Assembly: GCA_030685235.1 (NCBI GenBank)
Contig: MU839086.1
Location: forward strand, 186,001 to 250,000
Source: Copromyces sp. CBS 386.78
Taxonomy: Eukaryota; Ascomycota; Sordariomycetes; Sordariales; Sordariaceae
Length of the DNA stretch: 64,000 nucleotides
Direction of reading: 5' to 3'
Shown: piece by piece, positions 35,801-46,900 of the stretch
Layout of the letters: each line of letters opens with the position of its first letter
Position numbering within the stretch: the stretch's first letter is position 1
Made by a program: the position numbers and the translations under genes
The notes under the pieces: generated by a model
Told to the model about the DNA's origin: nothing
Seen by the model: the letters and a program-made list of their open reading frames with translations, nothing else
Databases searched by the model: none

Positions 35801-36622
35801 ATAAAGCCTTCTAAGTGGCTCAAAACCTCGCCAAAAAAAGCAATTTCCATCCTCTTCCGGGCAAGTGGGGACTCTGTGAGGTTGCGGGAGTGGCCCAGCC
35901 TCAAGCCGGTGGAAGTGATGGCGCCGCGGCGGCGCCCTGGTGGGAAAGCACAGACCTGGTTCGGTTCTTTTTAGTGGAACGCCACGACAATCTCTGGAAT
36001 GAAGTGGATGAACCACCACCATGACAAGCGGTTCGGACGACGACAACCATGAACAATTCCCAGTTTCACTGACAGGCTTGTTTTGCCAGTTAGGTGGTCA
36101 TTGGGAAGATGTCTTTTTGTCTGTCTGCTTGACTCTTTGCTTTTCTCCCTCCTCTTCGCGTAAACCGGGAGAGACCAGTGCAGATCATTTCTTGTCGGTG
36201 CCCTGCCGCTCCCATCCCGGGCGTCATCAGGTCTCGTCACTTACACTAGAGACACTGGGCTGGGCTATGACTACTAAGTTCACATCCCTCTGTTAGGTTT
36301 TGCCTTTTCTCAGAACGGCAACTCACAACATGGCATGACTGATAGCGGTTGCCGTCAAATCATTGCACATATATTGACAAGTGACAAATTCCACAGGGGT
36401 GATTCCATCGCCAACACCCACCTCACTAACATGCCAGTACAGGACCCTGGACGTCGTCAGCTCCGGTCTTAATCACGATATCGAGACGTTGGTGGGTCAA
36501 ACAACGGCCAATTGTCTTAGTAGGCTGCAAGTCGAAATGGCTTCATCTCATGGAACCAAGCCGGGAAGGAGAGAAACAGACTGGAAGATAGCTTGCGCCA
36601 AGGTTCAAATCAATTGTGATGG
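29811..36622. other. Gene-poor region, no gene supported
   Basis: Nearly 7 kb of mostly normal-composition DNA between Lon and the transposon nest. Many short ORFs (longest about 180 codons near 30.2-30.8 kb, on both strands) have no recognisable domain, signal peptide or splice pattern. Long non-coding transcripts, diverged orphan genes or multi-intron genes could be missed. Confidence 0.5.
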
Positions 36623-36624
36623 TA

Positions 36625-36699
36625 CCCGTGCCACGCCCCCACTCCCTAAGTGGGTGTTCACTAGTTTCACGGCCAACCTAGTAAAATGGCCACGCACAA
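36625..36699 (+). repeat. Fot1 terminal inverted repeat, left
   Basis: Matches the reverse complement of 54522-54596. It contains a small palindrome (CCCACTCCCTAAGTGGG), able to form a hairpin at each end of the element. Confidence 0.92.
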
Positions 36700-36801
36700 C
36701 AATCTGCTCATAATTTCGAGCTTCCTGTAAACCTCTTTCTTTCTATATCATCAACAACCATAACACTACGTTGCATCGCTTCCAAAAATCACCAGTTAAT
36801 A

Positions 36802-37705
36802 ATGGAAGGCCGTTTCTAACGCGCTGTCAATTTTTATCGCGAAAATCCCGACGTCCCAATTACCCAACTATGCAAGACCTTCGAGGTGCCCCGCAAGCGC
36901 CTCCACAATTGTATTAAAGGGATCCCTCCTAAGAAAGGCACGCCTTCGAAAAGGACTAAGCTTACTGCTATTAACGAGAAGGCTCTATATAATTATATCG
37001 ACCGTTTCGATAGAATTAACCTAGCGGTATAGCCGTCGTATATTAGGGATATTGCAAATTTCCTACTTTAGAGTAAGGTTCCCAATATCGATAATAATAA
37101 TAACGAGGCGCGAAAGCCACCCTACGTCGGCGTTAATTAGGCATTGCAATTTATCAAGCGCCACGAATATTTGAAAGTTCGTTAAAAAAAGATAGACCGT
37201 ACTAAGAAAGAGAACGAGGATATAAATAAAGTAAGTCTGTTATTTAAATATTATTTATATATATAATAATTAATAACTGATATAATAGGTAGCAGTATAC
37301 TTCGATAAATTCTATAAAATAATTTCGATAAAAGGTTTTACAACGTTAAATATCTAGAATATAGACGAAACTAGATTTCGTATCGGTATAGGGAAATATT
37401 AGTTCGTTATTATAAAGAGGAAACGATCCTATTATTTCGCTATCTTCGAAAACCGTAAATTAGTAATATATATTGAAGCTATCTCTATATTTAGGTAGTA
37501 TTACCCTAGTTTTATTATCCTTACCGGCTAATTCTATATATTAAATTAGTATAATATTAAAGAGTTAGACCCCTATATACGTATCGCCATTATATTTATT
37601 AGGTATTTAAATAACGAATTATCGTTTTAATAGTTGAAGTACTAAGATAAGCATTTAAGGAAGCTTTAAAAGGGAAGGAAGTAGCTATTAATATTCGACG
37701 GTTAC
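36802..37705 (+). pseudogene. Fot1 transposase, N-terminal part
   Basis: From the ATG at 36802 the frame reads AVNFYRENPDVPITQLCKTF and VPRKRLHNCIKGIPPKKG, a psq/CENP-B-type helix-turn-helix DNA-binding domain. It continues through PSYIRDIANFLL and INLAV to the DDE nuclease start NIDETRFRIGIGK (first Asp) and KELDPYIRIAI, ending at LLIFDGY (second Asp). RIP stops replace Gln and Trp codons. The frame is cut exactly within the FDGY codons by the Gypsy-A insertion. Confidence 0.88.
37701..37705. repeat. Target-site duplication GTTAC of Gypsy-A (left)
   Basis: GTTAC directly precedes the left Gypsy-A LTR and is repeated at 53635-53639 directly after the right LTR. These bases are codons of the transposase DGY motif, and removing the insert plus one copy restores the frame. 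Confidence 0.9.
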
Positions 37706-37939
37706 TATTACAAGCATTGCCTACTCCTTATAGATAGATAGGGGTGCTGTACTACATTAGTGCAGCCAGCTGAGTGCAACTATTTAAATATAATACAGCT
37801 ATAGTACCGCCCTATAAACCTATAACCACAAGGCTCTACATTATGCCCTATATAGTTCTCGTATACGCACAAATTCCTCTTCTAGTTCCTCGTACAATAA
37901 TTAATATCTTACCTTAATACTTACTCACGCCCCATAATA
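37706..37939 (+). repeat. Gypsy-A LTR, left
   Basis: Begins TATTACAAGCATTGCC and ends CCCCATAATA. It aligns gaplessly with 53401-53634, with transitions only. The original ends were probably TG...CA. Confidence 0.92.
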
Positions 37940-38399
37940 CTTTATTATACCTAACCTCGCGTTAACGCGCAATAAGTAATTTTAGTAAAAATTAAGCCTA
38001 ATAGAGGATTAATAGTAGTTTAGTTCTTACGAACTTTACTTCAAAGCGAAATTGTATAATCGCCGATATAGAATTAAGAACCTTAGCGATTAGAGTATTA
38101 AACTTAAAAATGATAAATAAGTATTAAAACCTTTAAAATAACGAGGGCGCAAATATTATACCGTACAATATAATAAAAATATCTTTCTTTTAATAAACGT
38201 TATCTAATTATTTAAGAAAATATAATTAAAATAGTTAGTAATCTAGCGGGTAACGACGTACGCCGAATTAATTTCGCTATAATCTTCCCTTCCCTTTTAA
38301 AGGGATACAATATATTATGAAAAATCTATAGTAGTAATCCTAGTAGCCTTATAGTTTCCCTAAATTTTATTAATAAAACTCGTAGCTATAAAGAGGTTA

Positions 38400-40320
38400 T
38401 AAAGCTACTCTATTACTTTAATAGAAAGATTAACGCTTTTAATAAATAAGTTAAAAAGGAATAGGCCCGTTATATTAAATTTAAAAACGACGTTAAATCC
38501 TTCGTTAATAAAATATAAGGAAAGGAGAAATAATAGAAGGTAGCGGAAGAGTAGCTAAAAAATTAAATTAATTAGTTCAATAAAATTAAAAAGTAATTTA
38601 TATAGTAAATCCAATCCTTATAACTATAATATAATTAAATTATCGCCGAAAATACATTTCTCTACTAAAAAATATCTAACCTTACTTAAAATAAGACCGA
38701 CCTCTAAGAAAAATTTAATAATACTATTTAAAATAATAAAAAGGATTATTAAAGCCTCTTTAAATTTAATAAAATAGTTAACAATAACGCTAAATTATAT
38801 AGGGCGGAATTAAAGAAAATATTAAAAAATTTTAATATATTATATATCGCAAATAAGATTACTAGCGAAGAACTTACTTAAGTATAGGAAGAAATTAAGA
38901 ACTTTTAAATTTATTTCCGTTTAATAGAAGAAAATAAGATTATTATAAAAAATAATTATAATAATAACCTTAAAAGATTAAGTATAAATACCGGTAGTAA
39001 TTCCGGTAATATAAGCGGCGGTCTTAATAATAGCGGCCCTAAAGGATTAAATACGGGAACCGGCTTTAGCTCCAGTAGTATAAGCAGTAATCTTAACAAT
39101 AATAGCCCTAGAAGATTAGGTAAGGGAAGCGGCTTCAATTATAACGAAGCGGGCGGCGGTCTCGGAAATAGAAGATTTAGTTACTATAGCGGTCCCGGCG
39201 GAAGATTTAATTATCCCGGCGGCCCTAGCGGTCCCCTTAGTAGCCCTAATAGTCCTAGCGGTCTTAAAAGTCTTAGCGGTCTTAACGGTCCCAGCGGTCC
39301 CTACCCCCCCGCTACGGCTCTTAACCCTATATTGTATTATTATCGTAAAGTACTTTATAAAGACCTAAAGCGGTTTAAAGGTAAAGAGATAAATATAATT
39401 AAACGTTATAACGTTTATAGTACTTAGAATTTAAAAATCTATAATCGTTAAATCGTTAATAACTATAAGTTTCCTAATGAAATAGTAAAATTATTTTATA
39501 CTATATCCTACTTAGGAAGCGAAGTAAAGATTAACGTTACGGAGTACTAAAAGACGATTCTTAACAACCCTTAATACTCTATCCTCTAAAAATAGTAGAT
39601 AAATAAAAAAATTTTAATATATTTAAACGACCGCTATATATAAGGCAATATTATATAAATCGCTAAGAATTCGCTACTATAATTCAAGTAAACCAGTAAA
39701 TAATTTAATTATAAAGATTTCGAAGCCTAATTTATTATTCTAACTAATCGTTACAGTTATAATACAGTTACTAAAGTCCGCCTCCTTTAATAGAAGGTCT
39801 CTAAATCTTTAGCGGACTCGGTTTTATATTATTATGTTCAATCCGTTCGTAATAACTTTAAGGGATAATACGAATTATTCAAAGGCATTTCTAGAACCTA
39901 CACTAGAGCCTCTTTACGTAACAACACTATTTAAAATATTTAGAATAGTAATAAAAGTAATAGTAATTCTAATATTAACAGTAAAAATCCCAATGCTATA
40001 GATTTAAACCGCGCTAAATTTATAAAAATTTATAAGGACGTTCTATAAGAGCACTATAATAAGGGCATCTATATAAATTGTAGTAAGGGTAAGTATATAG
40101 CCCGTAAATATAAGAATTAGACTAATTATAATAATAAGGATAAATAAATTAATTATACCGGCTTAAATATTATAATTCGTAAGAATACTAATATAGGTAT
40201 TCCGGTTACAAACCGTACTATAGCGGACATAATTAATCCGGCCCCGGCCCCGGCGGCTCTAGCTACCCCGGCAACTCTAATTCCCGCTAACTAGTAGGGA
40301 AATAGAAAACCTTAGGATTA
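38400..40320 (+). pseudogene. Gypsy-A gag
   Basis: A degenerate frame with a Gly/Pro/Ser-rich, repetitive segment at about 38990-39310 (GCGGTC/GGCGG units). A C-terminal zinc knuckle near 40075-40130 now reads YINCSKGKYIARKYKN, which is CxxCGKxGHxARxC with Cys and His codons turned to Tyr by RIP. One Cys is retained. Limits are approximate. Confidence 0.65.
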
Positions 40321-40494
40321 AGTCGCGTTTAGGGGTATTCAGCAGGGATATAAAGGAGGATAAAAATAAGGGTAAATAAACTAGATATTTATATAATAGG
40401 CTATTAAAGGATAGAGCCATTTAAATTAAGTAGTTTAGAATTCTATAAGTAGAATACAACCCTATTATCTATATATTTTTAATATCCCTAATAT

Positions 40495-40660
40495 AATAAA
40501 GAAATAGAATATATATTATTAATCGACTTTAAATATTTAAATAAGGCTTTTATTGACCGATCTTTCACAGAGAAAGCTTATTTAGAATTTAAACCTTTAA
40601 AGAAGTTTAAACCGTTATATTTAGCCGACGGCGACTTTAAAGAATAAGTAAATTAATATA
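40495..40660 (+). pseudogene. Gypsy-A aspartic protease
   Basis: Reads LLIDFKYLNKAFIDRSF followed by LKKFKPLYLADGDFKE, the retropepsin pattern (LIDSGAS...FIDRxF, then PLxLADG) with the active-site Gly lost. Gypsy-B is inserted about 400 bases downstream. Confidence 0.65.
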
Positions 40661-41060
40661 TTAAAACGATAATATAGATTAATAATTACAGAGAGGTTAT
40701 TAAATTCTTCGTAACTAATCTAATAGTAAATTACTTAATAATTCTAAATTGGCTATAATTATAATTCTATAATCTAATTATTAACTAAATAACTAATAAA
40801 ATTACCTAGAATATAATTTATATAGGCACTTATATATTCTAATTATTAAAGGTAGTAGCGGTCCTAAATACCGCTCTTAAAGAAGAGGATAATAGAGACG
40901 TCCCTAAGGAAGTTGAGAGCGGATCCGTTTTTAAAATTAGGAGTAGACCCGTTTCCGAAGAGGTCGGGAGCGGATCTAATAGCGGATCCGTCTTCGAAAA
41001 TATTAGAAGCGGATCTAATAGTAATTCTAATTTTAATAAAAACGAATATTTTTTAATTTA

Positions 41061-41065
41061 AGTAG
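41061..41065. repeat. Target-site duplication of Gypsy-B (left), AGTAG
   Basis: AGTAG precedes the left Gypsy-B LTR and GGTAG follows the right LTR at 48751-48755. The single A/G difference is a transition, as RIP would make. Confidence 0.8.
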
Positions 41066-41373
41066 TATCACGGTGCAAAGGCACAAGGTAGGTAAGAATA
41101 TACGTAATTGTACGAAGGAGTAAGAGGAAAGGTTTAAGGGTACGATCCCAAATTAGTCTTTATAGAAGCCAATCTAGGAGATCAGCTCTACAACAATCTT
41201 ATAAGTACTATAGAACTAGTACGACTTATACAATAATAGCGATAATAAAGCTATCGCAGCCTTCTACAAAGGCCGTAATAGCCTTATACTATATTCGGAA
41301 CTATAGCTTAATCCCTAACTCCAATAACTGCCAACCGTATACTTTAAACTATTATAAAGCTAACCCTATAATA
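41066..41373 (-). repeat. Gypsy-B LTR, left (3' LTR)
   Basis: Plus-strand start TATCACGGTGCAAAGGCAC, end CCCTATAATA. Gapless alignment to 48443-48750, with C/T and G/A differences only. Confidence 0.92.
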
Positions 41374-43439
41374 CTACCCCGGACTAAAAGAAACCGTATA
41401 ACTAACTAACAATATATAAAACAATTAAAATACTTATTAATCGTTTAATTTACCCTATAAAAGCCTCTATAACCGCTACTATTCTATATAGCAACCTCTT
41501 CAATCCTCCGTACCCCGTATTTCCCGCTAATACTAGTTAATCCGCTCTTACTTCTATTAATAATAGTTAGTCTACTTCTAATTACTAGTCTATTACTACT
41601 TTATACCGCTTTTCTATAACAATCCAATCTAATAGCGCCGGTTCGTCTAAATAATTCTCGTAGAACTTCTATACTGCCTCCGGGCATATCGTAACGTTAA
41701 TCTATTTCTATTAATCTAATATATATAATAATACTTAGAGGATATAATATTTCTATCGTCTATTTTCTAAATTCTATTTATAATTACCTATACTATTAAA
41801 ATCCTATTCAATAAAATTTTTTTTATTATCCGTCCGCTTTATAATCTTCCCTTAATTTACCTTTACGTCTTTTTTAATACGTCCTTCCTAAAATTTTACT
41901 TTATTAATATAAAATATAGAACTATATTTTATATTAATTAAAAATCGAAAAATAATTATATAACTACTAGCCTTTAAAATTTCGAATAGCCTTTCCTAGA
42001 ATAGAATTAATTTAATATATAATCTTCCAATTTTAAGGTTTTCTATACTTAATAAAACCTTATCCCCAATTTTATATCGCGGGGCGTCCGATCTCTTCTC
42101 ATTAATATTATCCTCGTACCGCCTCTACGCTTCTTTTACTTTAATTATTATATAGTCCAAAATTATTTTAAACTAGTTAATAATTTTAATAACTTTAAAA
42201 TACTTATCCTATTAAATCTTTAATATTTCTAAAGGGTATAGCGTAGTAAGCTCGACCCCTATTCGGAAATAAAATCCGTAATTAGTAAAAAATAGCGAAA
42301 TTCTCGTTATTTCTAAAATTAAATTATTAGCAGTAAACTCCGCTATTAATAATTAATCGACCCAATCGTCTTATACCTAATTAATAAAAGTTTATAAATA
42401 TCTTTCTATTTTTATATTAATATATTCTATCTACCCGTTCGTAATTAAATAAAAAGCGGAGGAAGGCGTAAAATTAATCTCTAACCTCGTTAACAACGCT
42501 CTCTAAAATTGCAAAATAAATTAGGAACCCTAATTAAATATAATAGTATTAAATAAATTATAAATATTATAAACCCATTCTATAAAGCGGTCCGCCAATT
42601 CCTCCGCAATCAACCCTACTCTAAAAATAAAATACCGTATTTTTATTAACTTATTAATAACTACCGCAATATATCAGAATACCTATTTATAGCGTTCGTA
42701 GGACGTTAATAATATAATATAATCGATAAAAATATTTTTTTATAGAATGAAAAGTATTAATAATAATTTTAAAAACCTATATAACGTATACTATAATAGC
42801 TTCGTCTTTATATATATTAAGCAAATCTTATAATAATTTTTACTACATCGTATATCCTTAGCTAAAAAAAAGATTAGAAGAGAAAACTATAAATCTTCTC
42901 CCTCCCTAAATATTCTATTCTTAACGTATTATAAATGTAATAAATTAATTAATAATAGACTTTAACGTTTCCGGGGTTAAAGAAAACCGAACCGTAATAA
43001 TAGATCCAACTTTATATAATATAATATTCTGTAAACGAAAACTTCTTAAAACTCCCTTTAACTTCTTTTAATTATACTCTCTTTATTAAATCCGTCAAAT
43101 AGGTAAATACGTCCTAAAAAAGGGTTAATTTCTTATAAATCTCTATTACTAAATTGTTTACCGACGTTTTATTTATAACTTTTAAATTGCAAAAGTAAAT
43201 TATCTTAATAAAAACCTCCGGATCCCCCTTATTTTCTAAAACGTAGGAATTATTAACGAAAATATCCTTTTCTAATAAAATTTTATTCCTTATTAAGAAG
43301 CGTTTATTGCCTTCGTATTTTAGAATATCCTCCGGTTTATAATTTAATATATTAAAGCGGATTTATAATGAGCCCGGTCGGTACCGAATAATAAAATTAA
43401 AGTAGGAAAAAAATTATAACTACTTTATATACTGTAATA

Positions 43440-45060
43440 TTAATTATTTATTAACTGTAAATAATTTTAATCTTTTATAATTTATTAAGACTTTAAATAG
43501 CTATTATACTCCCTCCAATTCTAATTTCCATTCTTCTAACGCTTTAATAATAGCGAATAATTCTTTATTATAAATATTGTAATTATATTCTACTAACGAA
43601 TATTATTAATTAAAATAAATTACCGGTTATAATATTCCGTCCTTATTATACTAAGAGAAAGTACCGCCGCAAACCCAATTTAAAGTATCCGTCTCTATAA
43701 CCGTTTACTTAGACTAATCGTAAATATATAATACTAATCTACTAATAAAAATTCGTTTAAATATATTAAAAGAATATTAATACTAATCCTCCTATTTCCA
43801 ATTTTTAACGGTCTTTTTTATTAATTCGTATAATAATCCCGCTAGGATAAAAAAATATTTAATAAACTGCCAATAAAAATTAATAAATCCCAAGAAACGT
43901 TATAGCGCCCTTTTAATATCTAAAACCTCCTACGAAATAACTACTACTACTTTTTTTAAATTTATTTTAATACTTTTAAAGGTAATAATAAACCTTAAAT
44001 ATTTAATTTATTTCGTATAGAAATTATATTTATTAATATTAATTTATAAATTTACGTCGATTATCCTCCGTAGGACTTTATTAATATACCCTATATAATC
44101 CTCCTTATTCTCCGAATAGACGAAAATATTATTAAAGTAAATAATAATATATATATCGAAAATATTATATAAAACGTCGTTAATATAATTTTAAAACGTC
44201 CCTAATGCCTCTTATAAATTAAATGGGCATACTAAAGATTCGAAAAGCCTCAAATGAGTAATAAATATAGTAAATTATTCGTAGCCCTCCTTTACCCGTA
44301 TCCTATTAAACGTACTAATAATATCGAATTTAATAAAAATCTTCGCCTTATAAATAATATTAAAGGTTTCCTTAATTAATAGAATTGGATACTATATTTT
44401 CAAAATAATATTATTAATACTATAATAATTAATATAAATATAGATTCCCCTACCCGGCTTCTATACTAATAAAATAGGCGAAGCGGCAGCGGATTAGGAA
44501 GGATAAATAAATTTCTTTTTAAAGTTCTCGTTAATCTACTTCTTAATAATAATAATTTCGATAAATAATATTAATTTAAGCTTAGCGTATAATAATTATT
44601 CTTTTAGTCTAAATTCGATTTTATAATTGTATAAACGGTATAAGGGTATTTTATCGGCTAATATAGGAAGAAAAGCGTTAATATATAATTAATAATAATT
44701 TATTAATATCCCTTTTATTTCTTCCCTAATCTTCTAAAGCCTATCTACTTTATCGAAGAACTTCTAAACGTCCTCCTCTATTACCTTTACCAAATAAACG
44801 TAACGGATAATCTCTTTACAAAGTAATACGTCCTTAGCCAGATCCCCTATTAAAGCGATAAATTTAACGATCACCGCTGCCTCCTTTTCTATTTCAAATC
44901 CGTACTTATTAGTTATATTATTAATAAAGGAATAAAAAGAACGTAGAAAATCGTTCTTATACTTCTCCCTTCGCCCTTTAATAATATTTTCGGTAACTTC
45001 GTACGTAAAATCTATTTTCTAGAATTCTAAAATAGTAATTAGCCTCTCTAATTGAACGTA
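43440..45060 (-). pseudogene. Gypsy-B reverse transcriptase and RNase H
   Basis: The minus strand reads YFNNIFVYSENKEDYIGYINKV (44139 downward), the Gypsy YFDDILVYSxxxxxH segment with both catalytic Asp codons changed to Asn. It continues with RRIIDVNL and KYLRFIIT, then an RNase H start TVIETDTLNWVCGGTFS (from ETDASNWVCGG). Stops at Gln and Trp positions are RIP products. Confidence 0.82.
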
Positions 45061-45340
45061 ATTAATAATGTATAATTAAAATCGGTCCTTTTTGTAAATA
45101 AAATTGAAAATAGTAGTATTAAACTCCCTAATATTAATAGGGTTTATACCGCCCTTAATATATTTACTTACCCGAATATTAATATAGCGTATACCTACTA
45201 ATATACGTCTCCTATTAAATTTAATATATAATTCGTATAATATATCCCGCTTAATTAGTATAAAGATAATAACGGTGCCTATAATACCTTATACCTTCGT
45301 ACCTACGTAATATATAATAAAAGCCTACAATAGAGCTATT

Positions 45341-45344
45341 AATA
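45341..45344. repeat. Candidate target duplication AATA of the small LTR element
   Basis: AATA precedes the left LTR (45341-45344) and AATA follows the right LTR (45854-45857). In AT-rich DNA a 4-bp match can arise by chance. Confidence 0.5.
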
Positions 45345-45461
45345 TGTCACAGGTTGACATTGGCTATATAGTAGTGCATTCGGAGTTGTATCTGCAAGCA
45401 CAACATCTATTCATCTTTTGGCCTTTGGCCGACTAGGCAAATACACTCCTAGTCCGTAATA
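45345..45461 (+). repeat. TRIM LTR, left
   Basis: Contains near its 3' end the hairpin GACTAGG...CCTAGTC (45431-45454) and tandem TTTGGCC units. Same length as the right copy with transitions only. The hairpin is preserved in both copies. Confidence 0.9.
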
Positions 45462-45500
45462 GTATATTGTGCTTAAACGGTGGGTTCGATTCCCGGCCGG
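45426..45500 (+). other. tRNA-like sequence with Pol III box A/B motifs across the LTR/interior junction
   Basis: A box A-like TGGCCGACTAGG lies in the LTR (45426-45437) and a perfect box B GGTTCGATTCC in the interior (45483-45493). After box B come CGG, CCGGGGC and A, the layout of a tRNA T-stem, acceptor strand and discriminator base, followed by TTTT. Spacing between boxes suits a tRNA with a long variable arm. The 5' half does not fold into a convincing cloverleaf; acceptor pairing with GCCTTTG is 6 of 7 with wobbles and the D arm is poor. It is not called as a functional tRNA. Confidence 0.5.
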
Positions 45501-45676
45501 GGCATTTTCGAAAACGATTTTGGATTAGTAGAGCACAGCTCCTAAAGATAAATCGTACGAAAAAAGAAGCCCTAGATATCGACCTATTGGAAAATATTCA
45601 ACTGAGCCGGAAGTTGCATTTTCAGGTAGTATTATATAGTCATCGCACGGCGATAAAATCCTTCGCGACATTGTCG

Positions 45677-45694
45677 CCTCCGTTGGGGGACGGA
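45677..45694 (+). other. Hairpin in TRIM interior
   Basis: CTCCGT-TGGGGG-ACGGAG forms a perfect 6-bp stem with a 6-base loop shortly before the polypurine tract. It may be an RNA structure of the element (packaging or termination); that role is inference. Confidence 0.55.
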
Positions 45695-45736
45695 GCCTTA
45701 TTTTAATATCTTCGATATCGCTTTAAGGGAAGGTAG

Positions 45737-45853
45737 TGTTATAAGTTGACATTGGCTATATAGTAGTATATTCGGAGTTGTGTCTGCAAGCACAACATCT
45801 ATTCATCTTTTGGCCTTTGGCCGACTAGGCAAATGCACTCCTAGTCCGTGATA
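45737..45853 (+). repeat. TRIM LTR, right
   Basis: Starts TGTTATAAGTTGACATTGG and ends AGTCCGTGATA. The 5' end is more RIP-changed than in the left copy, and the 3' end less so. Confidence 0.9.
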
Positions 45854-46789
45854 AATAATACTTTAGCGGAAAAGTCGGAAGTCCGCTCTTTAAATCCTTC
45901 GTCCTTAGATTAAGGAGCCCTAATAAACTAATTTTCAATTTCCTTGTATTAAGCCGCTTCCTTATAAAAATAGCCCCTAAAGATATAAAGAAAAGAGGAA
46001 GGGAATTTAAAATTATTTTAGGGAAGTGCTTTTTTATAAGCGTAAGCAATTATAATGGAAATAAGGTTAAAAAGGGTTCGGGGTACTTCCGTTTAATTAT
46101 TAAAGAGCCCTATTAATAAATAACGGTCCTTATAACCCGGGTAGCTAAAACGTATACCGCCTCTTTTATAATTAATATATAATTTATAGAATTTTATCTA
46201 AGGGAACCCTATAATAATCGGGTATTTACTAGAGAAATTATAAATTAAAAAAGTAATAACCTCTTTATAATAACCTATTTGCAACCTTCTTATTATTCTT
46301 TTGTTAATTATACTTTTAATGTTTCTATTTACGAATATGAATTTCTTAGGACGAAGAAGGCGGAAATGGAAAAGATTATACTTTATAATAAAAGAATAAT
46401 CGATAAATGTAAATATAGAATATTTATTATTAATAAAGGAAATATAATAGTTTTTATATGTATTAATAATTATATATATAAATAATAAAATTAAAATTTA
46501 AAATAATACTATTTAATAATTAAATTCGTATCTCCTTTAAATCCGTTGAAGGATCCCGTTATTTCTATAATATAATTACTTAATTCGGCTTCTATATATA
46601 ATTAAATATAGAAGTTAAATATTTTCTGGTTCGTTATAATATTTACTGCCCGCGGCCGGTTCAATCGTAAGAATTATAATTGTATCGGCGGCTCCTACCG
46701 AACGGACCTCCGTAGGTTCCTACCTAGTACTACTATTACTACGTCTACTTTTACCCTTCTTCTTTTTACCGGCCGATTTACCGTTAATA

Positions 46790-46900
46790 CGAAATTTACC
46801 GCCCTAATTAATAGATTTAAAGTAATTATAGGCGATATAGCCTTACTAATTATAATAATAATAAAGGCCCTTCTCCCTTCGTTCTTTAAAAACTTTGGAG
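46790..46900 (-). pseudogene. Gypsy-B gag zinc-knuckle region
   Basis: The minus strand reads GLYYYYN, then GYIAYNYFKSIN, a CxxCxxxGHIAxxC knuckle with Cys and His as Tyr. A basic tail GKSAGKKKKGKSRR follows. Confidence 0.55.

Larger units (their letters stand above)
45345..45853 (+). mobile_element. TRIM-like 509-bp LTR element nested in Gypsy-B
   Basis: Two 117-bp direct repeats (45345-45461 and 45737-45853) enclose a 275-bp interior without protein-coding capacity. The repeats begin TGTCACAGG/TGTTATAAG and end CCGTAATA/CCGTGATA, differing only by transitions. A purine tract (AAGGGAAGGTAG, 45726-45736) abuts the right repeat. This is the anatomy of a terminal-repeat retrotransposon in miniature. 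Its ends match those of Gypsy-B (TGTCACAGG...CCGTGATA, and GGTAG before the LTR), so Gypsy-B relatives may have supplied the enzymes. The interior has a tRNA-like 3' half. It is far less AT-shifted than its surroundings. Confidence 0.85.

Noticed and set aside
38956..39138. 60-codon Leu/Pro-rich minus-strand ORF
   Set aside because: Antisense of the Gly/Ser-rich repeat in Gypsy-A gag; not a gene.
45467..45706. 79-codon ORF inside the TRIM
   Set aside because: Its start (GGFDSRPGHF) is the translation of the tRNA-like sequence; no domain, and the element is non-coding by structure.
46279..46485. 68-codon ORF in AT-rich DNA
   Set aside because: A chance frame in RIP-mutated Gypsy-B sequence, antisense to the element, with Ile/Lys/Tyr/Asn bias from AT content.
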